A stretch of 64,000 nt of DNA from Coptis chinensis (GCA_015680905.1 CM027382.1:2170001-2234000), one strand, 5' to 3'; positions 11,156-22,619 are shown, counted from the first letter of the stretch. The notes: a model not told the origin generated them from the sequence alone. Made by a program: numbers and translations.

Positions 11156-14035
11156 CAAAGATTAAATTAATGGAAAATCGGAAACTGGATGCAACTACAT
11201 TGAACTAACCTCAAAAAAAATTTAAATTATAAATTGGAAACATAATGCAAATGTGTGGAACTAATCTTAAAACATAATTAACAGGAAATTGAAAACCAAA
11301 TGCAACTGCACTGAACTAATTTAAAAAAATACATTGGATGCAAAACCTCAAGAAATAATTAATGGGAAATCGAAAACTGGTTGCAAATTCATTGAACTAA
11401 CCTCAAATAATATTTAACGGGAAATCAGAAACTGGATGCAAATGCAAGCATTAAATTAATCTTAAAAAGTAATTAATAGAAAATCGGAATATGGATACAA
11501 CTGCATTAAACTAACCTCAAAGAATAATTAACGGAAAATCAATACTTGGATGCAAATACATCAAACTAACATAAAAAAATTATTGTCGGAAAATTGGAAA
11601 CTGGATGCAAATGCATTGAGCTAACCCTCAAAGATTAAATTAACGGGAAGTCGGAAACTGGATTCAACTGCATTGAACTAACCTTAAAGAAAAATTAATT
11701 ATAAATTGAAAACATAATGCAAATGCGTGGAACTAATCTTAAAGAATAATTAACGGGAAATCGGAAACCGGATGTAACCGCACTTAACTAATCTCAAAAA
11801 ATAAACTGGATGCAAAACCTCAAGAAAAAATTAACGGAAAATTGAAAACTGGATGCAAACTTATTGAACTAAGCTCAAACAATAATTAACGAAAAATCAG
11901 AAACTAGATGCAAATGCAACTTTATCAAATAATAAACAAGAAATATGAAACTGGATGCAAATACATTAAACTAATCTCACATAATAATTAACATGAAATC
12001 AGAAACTGGATGCAAATGCATTGAACTGACCTCAAAGAACAATTAACATAAAATTGGAAATTGGATGCAAATATATTGAACTAACCGAAAATAATAATTA
12101 ACAAGAAAACAGAAACTATATACAACTGCATTGAACTGATCTCAAAAAATAAATAACGGGAATTGGAAATTGGATGCAACTGCAGTGAACTAACCTTAAA
12201 ATATAAATACTGGAAAATCAGAAACTGGATACAAATGCATTGAGTTAACCTCAAAATATAGTTGGGTTATATGTTGTGGGAATGTCTCGATAAGTATAGT
12301 TTTGCATTTAAAATGGTGTTTATCTTATCCCTTTCCGTATGATTGGGAACTCCTTGCTATTCAAGTAACTTCAATATATATGAGCTTCGCCTTATTAGGC
12401 AATCTCACAAAACTTCAATCAAATTTCTATTATTAAACAACAAAATGAAGTTGAAGGGTTTTATCAAAGGTGAGTTTTTTTTTTTAATAGAGAGTGAGGT
12501 TTTCACGTTATAAGAACTTTGGTTGAGTGATCAATATAATATTAATATATAATAGTTATGCATATTTGCAAATATTTTTCAGAATAATTAATATGACAAC
12601 ACCCGTTCGTAGATAATCTTTGAAGATTCCACATAGTGAGTCATGCATAATTTAAAAAATAATTAACAGAAAATTAGGAACTAGATAATCTTTGATGATC
12701 CCACATAGTAAATTAAGCATAATTTACTTTTTATGTCATGTTTGCAAGGACACTATAGATGGATTAGTAGAAGTTGGTATTGCACACCACATTGGATAAT
12801 TATAAGAAAATCAGAAACTGGATTCAAATACATAACTGAGTTCAAAGAGTAATTAACTGGGAAATCAGAAACTTTATGCAAATTACATTAAACTAACGAC
12901 AGAGAATAACTAACGGGAAATTAGAAATTAGATGTAAGTCTTTGAAAAATATTTAAGAGAAAATCAGAAACAGTATGCAAATACATCAAACAAACCTTAA
13001 ATAATAATTAATGGAAAACCGGAAACTGGATGCAAATGCATTGAACTTAACTCAAAAAATAATTAACAGAAAATCAAAAACTGAATGTAACTGCATTGAA
13101 CTAACCTCACAGAATAATTAGTGGGAAATCAGAAGCTAAATGCAAATGCATTGAAATAACCTCAAAGAATAGTTAATGGGAAATCAGAAACCGGATATAA
13201 TTGTATCAAACTAACCTCAAAGCATAAATAATCAGAAACTAGATGCAGATGTATTGAACTAACATTAAAGAGTTATTAATGGGAAATTGGAAATTGGATC
13301 CAAATGCAATGAACTAATCTCAAAGACTAATTAACGAAACATTGAAAAATAGATGAAACTGCACTGAACTAACCTAAATGAATAATTAACGAGAAATTAT
13401 AAATTTGATATAACTGCATTGAACTAACCTCAAAAAATAATTAACATGAAATCGGAAACTTGATGCAAATGCATTGAACTAACCTCAAAGAACAATTAAC
13501 ATAAAATCGGAAATTGGATGCAACTGCATTGAACTAACCTTAAAGAATAATTAACGGAAAACCAAAAACTGGATGCAACTGCATTAAACTAAAATCAGAT
13601 ATTAACTAACGGGAAATCAGAAATTGGATGCAAATGCATTGAAATAACCTAAAAAAATAGTTAATTAAAAATCGGAAATCGGATTTAACTACATCGCACT
13701 AACCTCAAAGCATAAATGTCCACTTTTTTAGCCTTCTTACATGAGTAATTACGAGTAATTAGGAACCTAAAACGAAAGTGAGTTTATAAAAACACTCTTA
13801 CATGTATGCAAACTGTATAGAAATAGTAAACTATCAAACTAACCTAGAAAAACAATTAACGGGAAATCAGAAACTGGATGCAAATGTATTGAACTAATCT
13901 CAAAGAGTAATTAACAGGAGATTGGAACCTGGATGCAAATGCGATGAACTAATCTTAAAGACTAATTAACGAAACATTGAAAACTGGATGCAACTATACT
14001 ATTGAATTAACCTTAATGAATAACTAACGGGAAAT
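9600..14035. repeat. 55-bp minisatellite array, first composite unit
   Basis: The unit is about 55 bp and contains 'aattaacgggaaatcggaaa', 'ctggatgcaa(a/c)tgcattgaa' and 'ctaacctcaaag'. Clean examples start at 13441, 13496 and 13551. It runs in blocks at about 9600-10575, 11156-12260 and 12790-14035, and resumes at 17511-17740 after the LINE. Units diverge by substitutions and small indels. Non-repeat blocks at about 10575-11155 and 12260-12790 interrupt it. Confidence 0.88.
10573..12558. repeat. Second inverted pair within the minisatellite
   Basis: About 130-150 bp at 10573-10705 ('gatcactcaaccaaatttct', 'aacttcattttgttgtttaa') recurs inverted at about 12405-12558 ('aacaacaaaatgaagttgaa', 'tttggttgagtgatcaatat'). 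It flanks a minisatellite block. The same pair is present in the second composite unit (26671 and 28170 against about 30010-30155). Confidence 0.75.
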
Positions 14036-14293
14036 AATCAAACAACACTCAAGTGAAGCTAAGAGGGGGGAGGCCGCAACATGGTGTGGCCTCTCTAGTT
14101 CTAGTGAGAGAAACCTTATACCCTTTCCATTTCTAGTAATATTTTATCATAGGCTATAAGAGTTCCTACAAAAAAAGCTCCCTTTTTAGGCAAACTTCCC
14201 AAGCTTGACCACCATTGACTCACAACTTCTACTTCTCTGGCCAGGCTCTTTTTGAAGATCTCTCCTCTAAGAATTGATCTATACTCTACCACT

Positions 14294-16440
14294 ATGGAAA
14301 ACCCACTAGCTTCGGTCAATGATTTCCCCCCCTTACTAGCAACATCTCTAACTGTTGCTTGTAATGTTACTCCTCAAAATGCTAACTTGGCCTCTCCTTC
14401 AAATTTCAAGTTAGTACTCATCACGCTAATTCTTCATGGAGCTCTCTCTTTAAAGCGAGTCGCTCTGACAACTCTGTTGCACTAAAGAAGGTGAATGTCA
14501 ACATAGTTGACGGTGTTGCAACAATCCCATCTGAGCTTATCAACAAGGGTATAAATGAGTGGAGCAACTACGTGGTGGGGTTCTTCTTCGGAAGGAGGCT
14601 GCCTTACCCACTAGTAGGGGTGGGAATTTGGCCCTAACGACCCTAACCCGGCCCTGACCGACCCGACCCTAAGCCCTATAAAGCCCTCACAACTAAAGCC
14701 CTCACAGAGTTTAGGGTAGGGCCGGGCCGGGCCTACCCTAATGCCTTCTCTAGTAAGGGGCTAGGCTAAGATTCTAAAACATAGGTCCGACCCTAACCAA
14801 GCCCTAACCGGCCCTGTTTCACACTTTCACTATAAATACACATACCATAATTGTCCAACTCTTTGTTAAATATTTTCAATTAAAATAACATTGTCCTTTG
14901 TAATTTATCACTTACACCCAAGGGTACTTCCAATAACTTGTCTTATATAACAAAAACTTGTCAACTTAATGTACCATGAAGAACAACAATGAGCACTAGC
15001 CTAATAAAAAAATAAGACTTTATTCCTTTGATCATCAAGTCAAAGTCCATAACTTATTATTCTCAATTTCTTTTCTCACTTATTTATTATAAATTATATT
15101 TTTATTCACATCCAAGCCAAGTCTAAAACTAAAGATTTCCTTCCACACCATTAAAGCAAAATACAGAGCACACATTTGTAACATAGAAACCAAAAAACAA
15201 CCTTTGTCAGAAAAATGACATTTGTAATCTCAAACCTTTCTCCATCACTTGTTCAAAAGCCAATATTTTCATTTCCATATACAAAGCTTGAATCACTTTT
15301 AAATTAGAAGAAAGGTAATATTATATTTGTTTGAATCTATTATAGAAATAATTTATGATATTACAAATAGTTTAACAACTTCCATGACCCTTAACCAAAA
15401 CTATTATGTTTCTTCTTTATATCTATTACTTCTTCCTTTAAAATGATAATATAATTATTTGTCTATGTATTTCAATTTAAAATGTAATTTTAGTGAGGTT
15501 TGAGTACAAGGAAGAACAAATTCCGAACTCTCGATGTACTTCAGTTCATTAGATTGTGGATGTGCATTTTAAATTTTTGGACTTATACAAGATTATTACT
15601 AGATTGGTTGGACTTTGAGTTTGTAGATTATTGTACATTTTTGTAATATAAATGAGTTTTAAAACTGATGTAGTAAAAAAAATATATATATATATAGGCC
15701 CGGCCCTAAACCCCGGCCCTAAAGCCTTTAAAGAGGGCTTAGGGTAGGGTAAGGGCTTGAGGTTTAGACTTGTGACCTGGCCCGACCCGGCCCTATGCTT
15801 GACTTTTAGGGGTCGAAATGACCCCCGCCCTAATATTTGAAGGGCTTTAAATGTTTAGGGCTGGGCTAGCCCGACCCGGCCCATTGCCCACCCCTACCCA
15901 CTAGTGTGAGATTTCGTGCAAAAAAACTAGAAACTCAAAGGTGGGTACTCCATCTCTACTGACAAAGATTTATTTTACTTCAAGTTTAGTTTAGTGGAAG
16001 ACATGAGGCAAATCTTAGAAGCAGACCCAATCTATATCATTGGGAAGCTTTTGTCATTCGGGTGGGACACCGGAGGTGGAAGCTCAGAAATCTTCTATCA
16101 AAACACTGCCAATTTAGGTAAAACTGATGAACCTACCCGAACAACTATGGACAGATGATGGACTCGACTATGTAGCAAGTCTAATAGGAAACCCTAAGTG
16201 TATGGACGGGCCACTAAGCTAAGGCAAAGGCTTAACTTTGCAAAGTTTTGTGTTGAGGTTCCAGTTGATCATGAGTACAAGAAATCGAGTTAGGATCAAG
16301 ATGAATGAAAAGGAGATGGACATAGACCTTGAATATCCATGGATTCCGTTACCGCTTCAACTTGCAAAAAATTTGGGCACAAGCGGTCGGTTGTACATCA
16401 AACACTAAAACTGTATGGGTAGTGAAAGAGACCGGTGACA
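14294..16440 (+). pseudogene. LINE ORF1 (DUF4283-type) remnant, copy 1
   Basis: The frame starts at ATG 14294 (MENPLASVNDF) and is soon lost by a frameshift after 'ANLASPS'. It is then split by the hAT insertion at 14615-15896. The DUF4283-like part resumes near 15920 and is again broken by small indels (for example, 'ttttgtcatttggcag' of the other copy is altered near 16050). The motif order (KLKGGYSIS, then VKL.NLP, then RLNFAKFCVEV) is that of L1-type ORF1 proteins of plants. It cannot give a full product. Confidence 0.75.
14615..15896. mobile_element. hAT element (TAGGGGTGGG ends) nested in the LINE
   Basis: Terminal inverted repeats TAGGGGTGGGAATTTGG and CCATTGCCCACCCCTA are flanked by a perfect 8-bp duplication CCCACTAG (14607-14614 and 15897-15904). 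The LINE copy in the second unit keeps the single, uninterrupted CCCACTAG near 33690. The ends are rich in 'ggccctaa' repeats and the interior is AT-rich with no transposase. Confidence 0.93.
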
Positions 16441-16713
16441 AACAGAAAGAGCAAACAGTGAATGTACAAACCGAAGTAGTCGGAAGTCATTAATGTGGTG
16501 GAAAATAACACTACATTTCCGGGACTCGATGTAATTTCTATATCTCCACCTACAGAGCAACCTAGTAAGCCAATTGTGCGTAATGTAAATCCCTTCCAAA
16601 TGATTGAGCAAGAAGAACGGGGAGGAATTAAGTACACCTGTACAAATCAACTATCAACATCAACATCATAGTGATGTAAGAGGTGGCACTTCGCAAGAGA
16701 GGAAGTTTTAGAG

Positions 16714-17274
16714 GTGGCTCGCGCTACTAAAGGTGGAACATCATCTAGAGGTGGCCTAACTGTTAGTATGGGTGCTTCTAACAGAGGAGACTCAACTGGT
16801 AGGGTAGTAGCATATGAGAAAGACCCTATAAATGTCTTGGCAGTTGGGACTCAAGAGATGAACACTTTGGAGTTAGCTAATGCGAGCAAAGGAGAATTAG
16901 AAGATGACCTCCTTGAATCCGAACACGAATTATTTGTAGATCATGTTCCTAAGAGTACATCAGGGTATACAACACAGTCTAAGGATCAAAACGAATGGAG
17001 TGTTGCGAATCCAAAAAGAAGCAAAAGAATACAAGAGCGTTCTTCGGGAGAAGTAGAGCTCACTCTTGCAATGATGAAAAAGGTAAAGTCAATAGTTAAA
17101 AACAAAAAGATGAGGAATCTTGAGGACTACACCAAAGAATTTTGGGATGACACTCTAGGACTCACTTATGTGTGTTGTGCTTGCAAGGGTTTCTTCTGTG
17201 ACTATGAGAAAGCGCAGACTCATCATAGGAAGGATCATCCAAAGATAGTGAAGCAATTAATGGCCAAAAAGTAA
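16714..17274 (+). pseudogene. LINE 3' frame with a C2H2 zinc-finger-like motif
   Basis: An open frame of 186 codons forms the last coding part of the ORF1-only LINE. It is hydrophilic, with a basic KKVKSIVKNKKMRN stretch, and ends with a C-x2-C-x12-H-x4-H pattern (VCCACKGFFCDYEKAQTHH followed by RKDH), encoded at about 17168-17242. It probably continued ORF1 before frameshifts upstream separated it. In the second unit the frame is broken just at the finger (about 34970). No clear ATG start supports it as an independent gene. Confidence 0.6.
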
Positions 17275-18208
17275 GAGAATGAGATAGCATTGCTTGCTAT
17301 CACTTCATTCTTGATCGAGGACCCATTGTGATATGTCTAGCTAGTGAGTAATCTCATCTTTGTCAAGTTTGTTGCGTGTTGCATTTGATTTAGTAAGGAT
17401 TTGTGTGCTTCCCTAATGATCTAACTCTTAGGGAGGCTTTGTAAGGTTCAATGTTCAATAAACACAGGTGGGGGTCTGCCTTAACCCCATAACCATTTCA
17501 AAAAAAAAAAACTAACGGGAAATCATAAAGTGGATGCAATTGCATTGAACTAACCTCAAATAATAATTAACTGGAAATTAGAAACTTAATGCAAGTGCAT
17601 TGAACTAACCTCAAAGAATAATTAATGAGAAATTAAAAACTGGATGCAATGTACGACATTAAACTAACCTCAAAGAATAATTAATGGAAAATCAGAAAAT
17701 TGATGCAAATGTATTGAACTAATAACCTCAAAACATATTTGTATTATATGTAGGGGGAATAAATGTCTCGACAAATATAGTTTTGCATTTTAAATATTGT
17801 TTATTATAATTCTTTTATTATGATTGGGAATGCCTTGCTATTCAAGTAGCTTCAATATTATCTTCGCCACATTGGGCATTCTCACAAAACTTCAATCAAA
17901 TTTCTATTATTAAACCTAACAATAAAAAGAAGTCGATGAGTTTTATCAATGTTTGGTGCTTCCTTTTTATAGAGAGTGGTGCAAAAAATTTAAATGAGTA
18001 ATTAATATAATTTTCATATCTCATAGCTATGCATAGTTGCTAATATTTTTTTAGAATAATTTAATATAATGACACCCGTTCGTAGGACACGTTCATGTCA
18101 TAAATCTTTTCAAGTGTGAGTAGTGTATTCTTTGAGGATATGTAAACAATCAATTTGTTTAAGTGATTTGTATACATTAGTACGTAAGTCGAACGATGAT
18201 GATTTACC

Positions 18209-18860
18209 GCTAAATCACCATAAATCTAATAAAACTATTATACAAGCTAGATCGAGTTTAAGATAATTTCATTTGAAAATTACGGATTAATATTCTAAAC
18301 CACAAAGTGAATATGCTATCTCAATTTGATCCCTTAGTTTCCAAGTACTTATACACCATAATCGCTGCTCATTAACGTATTTCGGTTTATTTTCAATAAA
18401 AATATATTATGATTCTAAAATTTGCCACTAAATCACCATAAATCTAAGAAAACTATTATATAAGCTAGATCGAGTTTAAGATAATTCTATTTAAAAATTA
18501 TGGATTAATATTCTAAACCACAAAGTAAATAGGCTATTTCAATTTGATCATTTAGTTTCCAAGTACTTATGCACCATAATCGCTGCCCATTAACGTATTT
18601 CGATTTATTTTCAATAAAAATATATTTTGATTCAAAAATTTGCTGCTAAATCACCATAAATCTAAGAAAAATATTATACAAGCTATATCGAGTTTAAGAT
18701 AATTTTATTTGAAAATTACGGATTAATTTCCTAAACTACAAAGTGAAGAGGCTATTTCAATTTAATCTATTAGTTTCTATGTACTTATGCACCATAATCG
18801 TTGGTCATTAACGTATTTTGGTTTATTTTCAATAAAAATATATTCTGATTCGAAAATTTG
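18209..18860. repeat. Three 218-bp tandem repeats near the Helitron B 3' end, copy 1
   Basis: The phrase 'taaatcaccataaatcta' starts at 18211, 18429 and 18647, a constant spacing of 218 bp. Each unit continues through 'agctagatcgagtttaagat', 'cttatgcaccataatcgctg' and 'tcaataaaaatatatt'. The array ends about 80 bp before the terminal hairpin. Confidence 0.88.
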
Positions 18861-18939
18861 TGTGAGACATTTTGTAAAGCCTTTTCAACACACAAAATAT
18901 TTAATAGATCCCTGGCGTATGCTCGGGTCCAAAATCTAG

Positions 18940-19330
18940 TAACAATCTAAAACAAAATAAAGTAAAAAAACTACAAGTCTGAGTGGTGGAGTGCTAGTTG
19001 GCCTAAGAGTTTTCTTTGGTGGTTTTTTACTTTTTACGATTTTGATTATTTTTTCTCGGTGAAGCGAAATGCTTTCAATATATAGATTCGTGGGTTTTTA
19101 TTTTTTGGGCTTTTTTGTAGACTTAAATTTAAAAAAAAAACAAAAAACAAACAAACAAACAAAACCTGTAAGCCTATTAATCAGCATATTTTTTATACCG
19201 ATTTTCCGATTAATCGCCGATTAAACAGAAGAAATCGGCCGTTTTATGGCACCCGGTCAGACCTCTAAATTTTTTCTTAATCAGCTTATACACCGATTAA
19301 GTTAGGATTAATAGGCGCTTAAACTGCACA
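18940..19330. mobile_element. Right end of the large outer hAT-like element, copy 1
   Basis: This matches 36729-37098 and ends with GCGCTTAAACTGCACA, the inverted partner of the left end at 24748. Its left end is missing in this unit because of the fusion at 8767. Subterminal 'gattaatcg' motifs repeat within it. The right flank, ATACAGAC, corresponds to the target site GTACAGCG at 5961-5968. Confidence 0.65.
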
Positions 19331-19612
19331 ATACAGACACAATTAGGGAAATAGCATAACAATATAACATAGATGACCAGATGCAAAGTCACACTTCAAT
19401 ACGGAATTTTACAGTGGATCTGGTATATTGGCACATGTCTTAAACGGATATACTAAAGACAATGTTTTATAAAACGAACTGGTAGTGTAAATCTCGAACC
19501 CCGGGAATAGTCAGGTATGCTAATATTATACGTTTATTTCACTTCAAATAAGGTTTATGGTCTGCACACGCATATATTTTTTGTGTGGAAATTGTACGTT
19601 CCTTGAAGCAGC

Positions 19613-19649
19613 CACATGAAGACGGATTTTAGAATTTTATCTATATAAA
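19613..19649 (+). promoter_or_regulatory. Mutated G-box and TATA box of gene copy 2
   Basis: At the position of the G-box this copy has CACATG (19613-19618) instead of CACGTG. The TATA box TATATAAA is kept at 19642-19649. The surrounding promoter is nearly identical to the other two copies. Confidence 0.7.
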
Positions 19650-19727
19650 CCTGCTCCTTTACTCTCTTCATGTAATCTCTTTCTTCTCTTGTTAATACAA
19701 CTAGTCATTGGTATTAACTAGCTGATT

Positions 19728-21048
19728 ATGGCTTCCGCAAAAGTATCTGAAGTGGTGGTAGAGGGATATGATAAGTACCGATCATATATATGGGGAGAGG
19801 GAGAAAAGAACACCGTTTGGAGGTTCGGTGCACCTCCAACCTATGATATTGTAAACAAGCTCTTTGAAGAAGGCAGGACCCAGGTAATTTGCTCAACAAA
19901 TGAGTTACTCGACATAACCATGCACGGTTATTTCATTTCAATCTAAAGTTGTGAATAATTAGCTAAGCCAGTAGTTAGGTGGGCAACTGTTTTGTTGAGT
20001 TTTGAATTGAGCTTCACCATTTCCTTTGTTTGTTCTAGGAATGGGCAGTGGGAACTCTGGAGGAAAAAGTGCAACGACTGTTGAAGTCATGGGAAATGGA
20101 AATATTCCATAAAGTACGACCGCAAGACTTCAAAACCCTGAATCCTGAAACGTTCACATCCAGCATTAATGGTACATATCTTGCAAATCCTCGTGTGTAC
20201 AATTTTTAGTTCTTGTTAAAATTAAGCTAGTATTGTGGCATTTCTAAATAAAGTCCACTGGCACGGTTCTAGCCCAAGGTAGTTAAGGACTTGAGGAATG
20301 TCAGTGAGCATGTCTGATGCCGCTGATGATGGCATTCGTGCCTAGTTGTACTCAAAATATGTAACTAGTGAAAGATAAAAAGAAAGTGATGTGCTCTTTA
20401 TAAATTTTACGATGTAATATGTCGGTGATTTTGTGTAGGGAGGCCGGCCGCCAAGCTTGAAAATGTACTAGGTATTGGAGGGTACAATGCATTCTTGCAA
20501 ACTACTCTGCCAGTGAATCTACGTGCATATGATCCAAGCCAAGAAACATCTGAATCATCTCAACTTGTATTCAGAGGCACATTCCCACGTGGATTTGCGA
20601 TTGAAGTTCTTGAAGTTTATTCAGATGCTCCTGTAATTGTCTACAAATTTCGACACTGGGCTTACATGGAAGGTCCTTTCAAAGGTCATGCTCCCACTGG
20701 AGAGCTGGTAGAATTTTATGGAACTGCCATCTTCACGGTAACGCTATTTCCTTATCCTCTCTTTCAAGTCCTTATTATATCTCATCCTACTCATTTACAA
20801 ATAAATATTCGACTCTTTATGTTCTGTAGTTTGAACACTAATATAACATTTTGAAGTGTACATATTCTTACTTTTAATTCTTTGGAATTCCTTGGCAGCT
20901 TGATGAATCCATGAAACTTGAGAAGGTTGAGATATTTTATGATCCAAGTGTCTTACTTGGGCAACTTCTGAAGGGTCCTCTTCTTGATGTTGGGGAGGCA
21001 TCCATAACTAGTACAACTACTTCTGGTTGCCCCTTCTTAAGGTCCTAG
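19728..21048 (+). CDS. Pathogen-related protein (NTF2/SnoaL-like), copy 2
   Basis: Exons 19728-19883, 20039-20171, 20439-20737 and 20899-21048 give an intact 245-aa protein, with every splice site in register with copy 1 (constant offset 13,364). Relative to copy 1 it has A4, R98, N105, P146, V162, E207, S213 and I232; relative to copy 3 only residues 4 and 213 differ. The conserved family blocks are unchanged. Its upstream DNA is the end of the large hAT-like element, whose boundary lies about 400 bp before the ATG, and its G-box is broken. A copia LTR begins about 335 bp downstream. It is most likely a functional recent duplicate, but expression may differ from copy 1. Confidence 0.9.
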
Positions 21049-21382
21049 ATTCGGGATATGCCCATTCTGGCCCTGCTCATGTGTACTTGTCGTCCTCAAG
21101 TGGCCTGGAGAGAATTTGTAAGGCTGATGTTGTCGCCTAACAGAATAAATGCACTTTTTTCTCTCTTATTATTATTATTATTTTCATGTACAAGTCTCTG
21201 TTTAAGTTGTAATTTGCTTTGTTTCTACTGTTTTCTTGTGTCAATTCTTTTCGTGCACAAATGATACAGATAGAATCAGTGTTACTGTATTAACAATAAG
21301 AAACATAAATGCCAAAGTGCTATGCCTTCTCCATGTTTGATTTCACGTTAAGCAGTTTTGGTATATTACCTGGAGAACGTTC

Positions 21383-22160
21383 TGTTAGGAGATTTCACTA
21401 GAAAGTCACACCTCAACTTAGTTACTCTCTATCCCAAATGATTTCTTTTGGAGCTCACACCAAAAAAATCACCTATCCAAGAATTTGGTAGTTATCACAA
21501 CAAACACGATAAAGCAATAAAGGCTACTACTTAATCCACAAGCAATCAATAGCAAGCAATAAGTATAAGAGCAAATGCAAAGAGACACAAAATTTAAGGT
21601 GGTTCGGTAAATGTTACATACGTCCACACAAGAGTCGAGTTTACTTTATAATAAAGATTAGAGAGTTTACAAGAGATAACTAGAATCAAGAAGAAGCCTC
21701 ACTCAAACCCTAGTTCAATAGAGCTCCCACAATTCCAATGAAATAAATCACTCAAAAGTTATCTCAAAACCCTAATCTATTTCCTTTATATAGGTACACA
21801 TAAAAAAATGTGAGAAAAATAGGCTTTGGGCTGAAATATTGACAAATCGTCGAAATTCCAAAAAGTTTCAGAACTTTAGCTTCAAACGACACCATTAGGT
21901 CGTTGGGAGGTAAAACCAGCAACATTACTTCCAAACGGTGCGCGTAGACCACTCAGTGCTTTTCCCAAACAACTTCGCCAAGTCGTTTGGCTCTCTTCCC
22001 ACACGATGCCCACATGTTGTTCAAGCTATTTCCAGGAGCATCATTCTCAAACGACCATGGCAGGTCATAGAGGCTTCGTAACATCGACGCTTCAACGTCG
22101 ACCAAGCTTGCTGGTGAGACACCGGAGCTTCGCTTGACGGTTTCACAACCACCCCCAACA
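21383..22160 (-). mobile_element. Copia-type LTR downstream of gene copy 2
   Basis: This is a complete LTR of about 778 bp, TG...CA when read on the minus strand (TGTTGGGGGTGG... to ...CTCCTAACA). On the inner side it is followed by a purine-rich tract (minus strand AAGTGAGAGAT, about 22161-22171) and then RNase H coding sequence, so it is the 3' LTR of a copia element. The rest of that element is lost. Confidence 0.8.
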
Positions 22161-22360
22161 ATCTCTCACTTAGAACCTTCAAGATTCTACATGCACATCA
22201 CATCTCAATTGTAACAACTCCATCCAATTTCATTTACCTAATAAAACACTCGGCTCATCCAACATGGTCTTCAAGCAAGAAGACCCACCGAAGTTGAACA
22301 CAACTTTAACTTCTCAGTAGGCACGGTCTTGGTCAACATATTCGCCGGATTCTTACTCCC

Positions 22361-22618
22361 TTAGATATTCTCAAGTGCCAAGACCTCATCCTCTAACAAA
22401 GATCGGATAAAATGATATCGGAGACCAATGTGTTTGGTCCTAGAATGAAAAACAGAATTTTTAGCAAGATGTATAGCACTCTGACTGTCATTGTGTAACA
22501 CATTTCTCTCTTGCTTCATCCCAAGCTTTTCCATCAATCCTTGTAACCAAATTATCTCCTTGCTTGCTTCTGTAACGGCCACAAACTCTGTTTCTGTGGT
22601 AGATCGACAAAGCAACAA
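22361..22618 (-). pseudogene. Copia RNase H fragment (3' end of pol)
   Basis: An 85-codon open stretch on the minus strand carries the copia RNase H signature: STTETEFVAVTEASKEIIWL, then HNDSQSAIHLAKN and RTKHIGLRYHFIR. It is the C-terminal end of gag-pol, next to its polypurine tract and LTR. It is cut at about 22618, where segment A copy 2 begins. Integrase, reverse transcriptase and the 5' part are missing. Confidence 0.85.
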
Positions 22619-22619
22619 T

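Larger units (their letters stand above)
14036..17510 (+). mobile_element. ORF1-only LINE, copy 1, carrying a nested hAT element
   Basis: It is inserted in the minisatellite between 13-bp duplications ACTAACGGGAAAT (14023-14035 and 17511-17523) and ends in a poly(A) run. It encodes remnants of a LINE ORF1 (DUF4283-type domain) and a C2H2-like segment, but no reverse transcriptase anywhere before the tail. Without the nested hAT insertion it is about 2.2 kb. The same LINE at the same site in the second composite unit (31631-35301) shows it predates the duplication. Confidence 0.85.
9213..18939 (+). mobile_element. Helitron B-like element, 9.7 kb, with minisatellite interior (copy 1)
   Basis: The left end, TCTACTATCTATATACTAAA after an A, fits plant Helitron 5' ends (TC, then a CTATATACTAAAGC-type sequence). 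The right end has a hairpin (CCCTGGCGTATGCTCGGG, one mismatch) and ends in CTAG before T. Between them lie inverted modules, about 3.5 kb of 55-bp minisatellite, an inserted LINE and three 218-bp repeats. I find no Rep/helicase gene, so it is non-autonomous. Treating the whole as one element rests on the two ends only. Confidence 0.6.

Noticed and set aside
9600-14035. Regular 55-bp repeats resembling a CRISPR-like array
   Set aside because: The repeats are head-to-tail without unique spacers, in a plant nuclear context inside a transposon; this is a minisatellite.
16398-16650. Two overlapping minus-strand frames of about 80 codons
   Set aside because: They are antisense to the degraded LINE ORF1 tail and have no family features.
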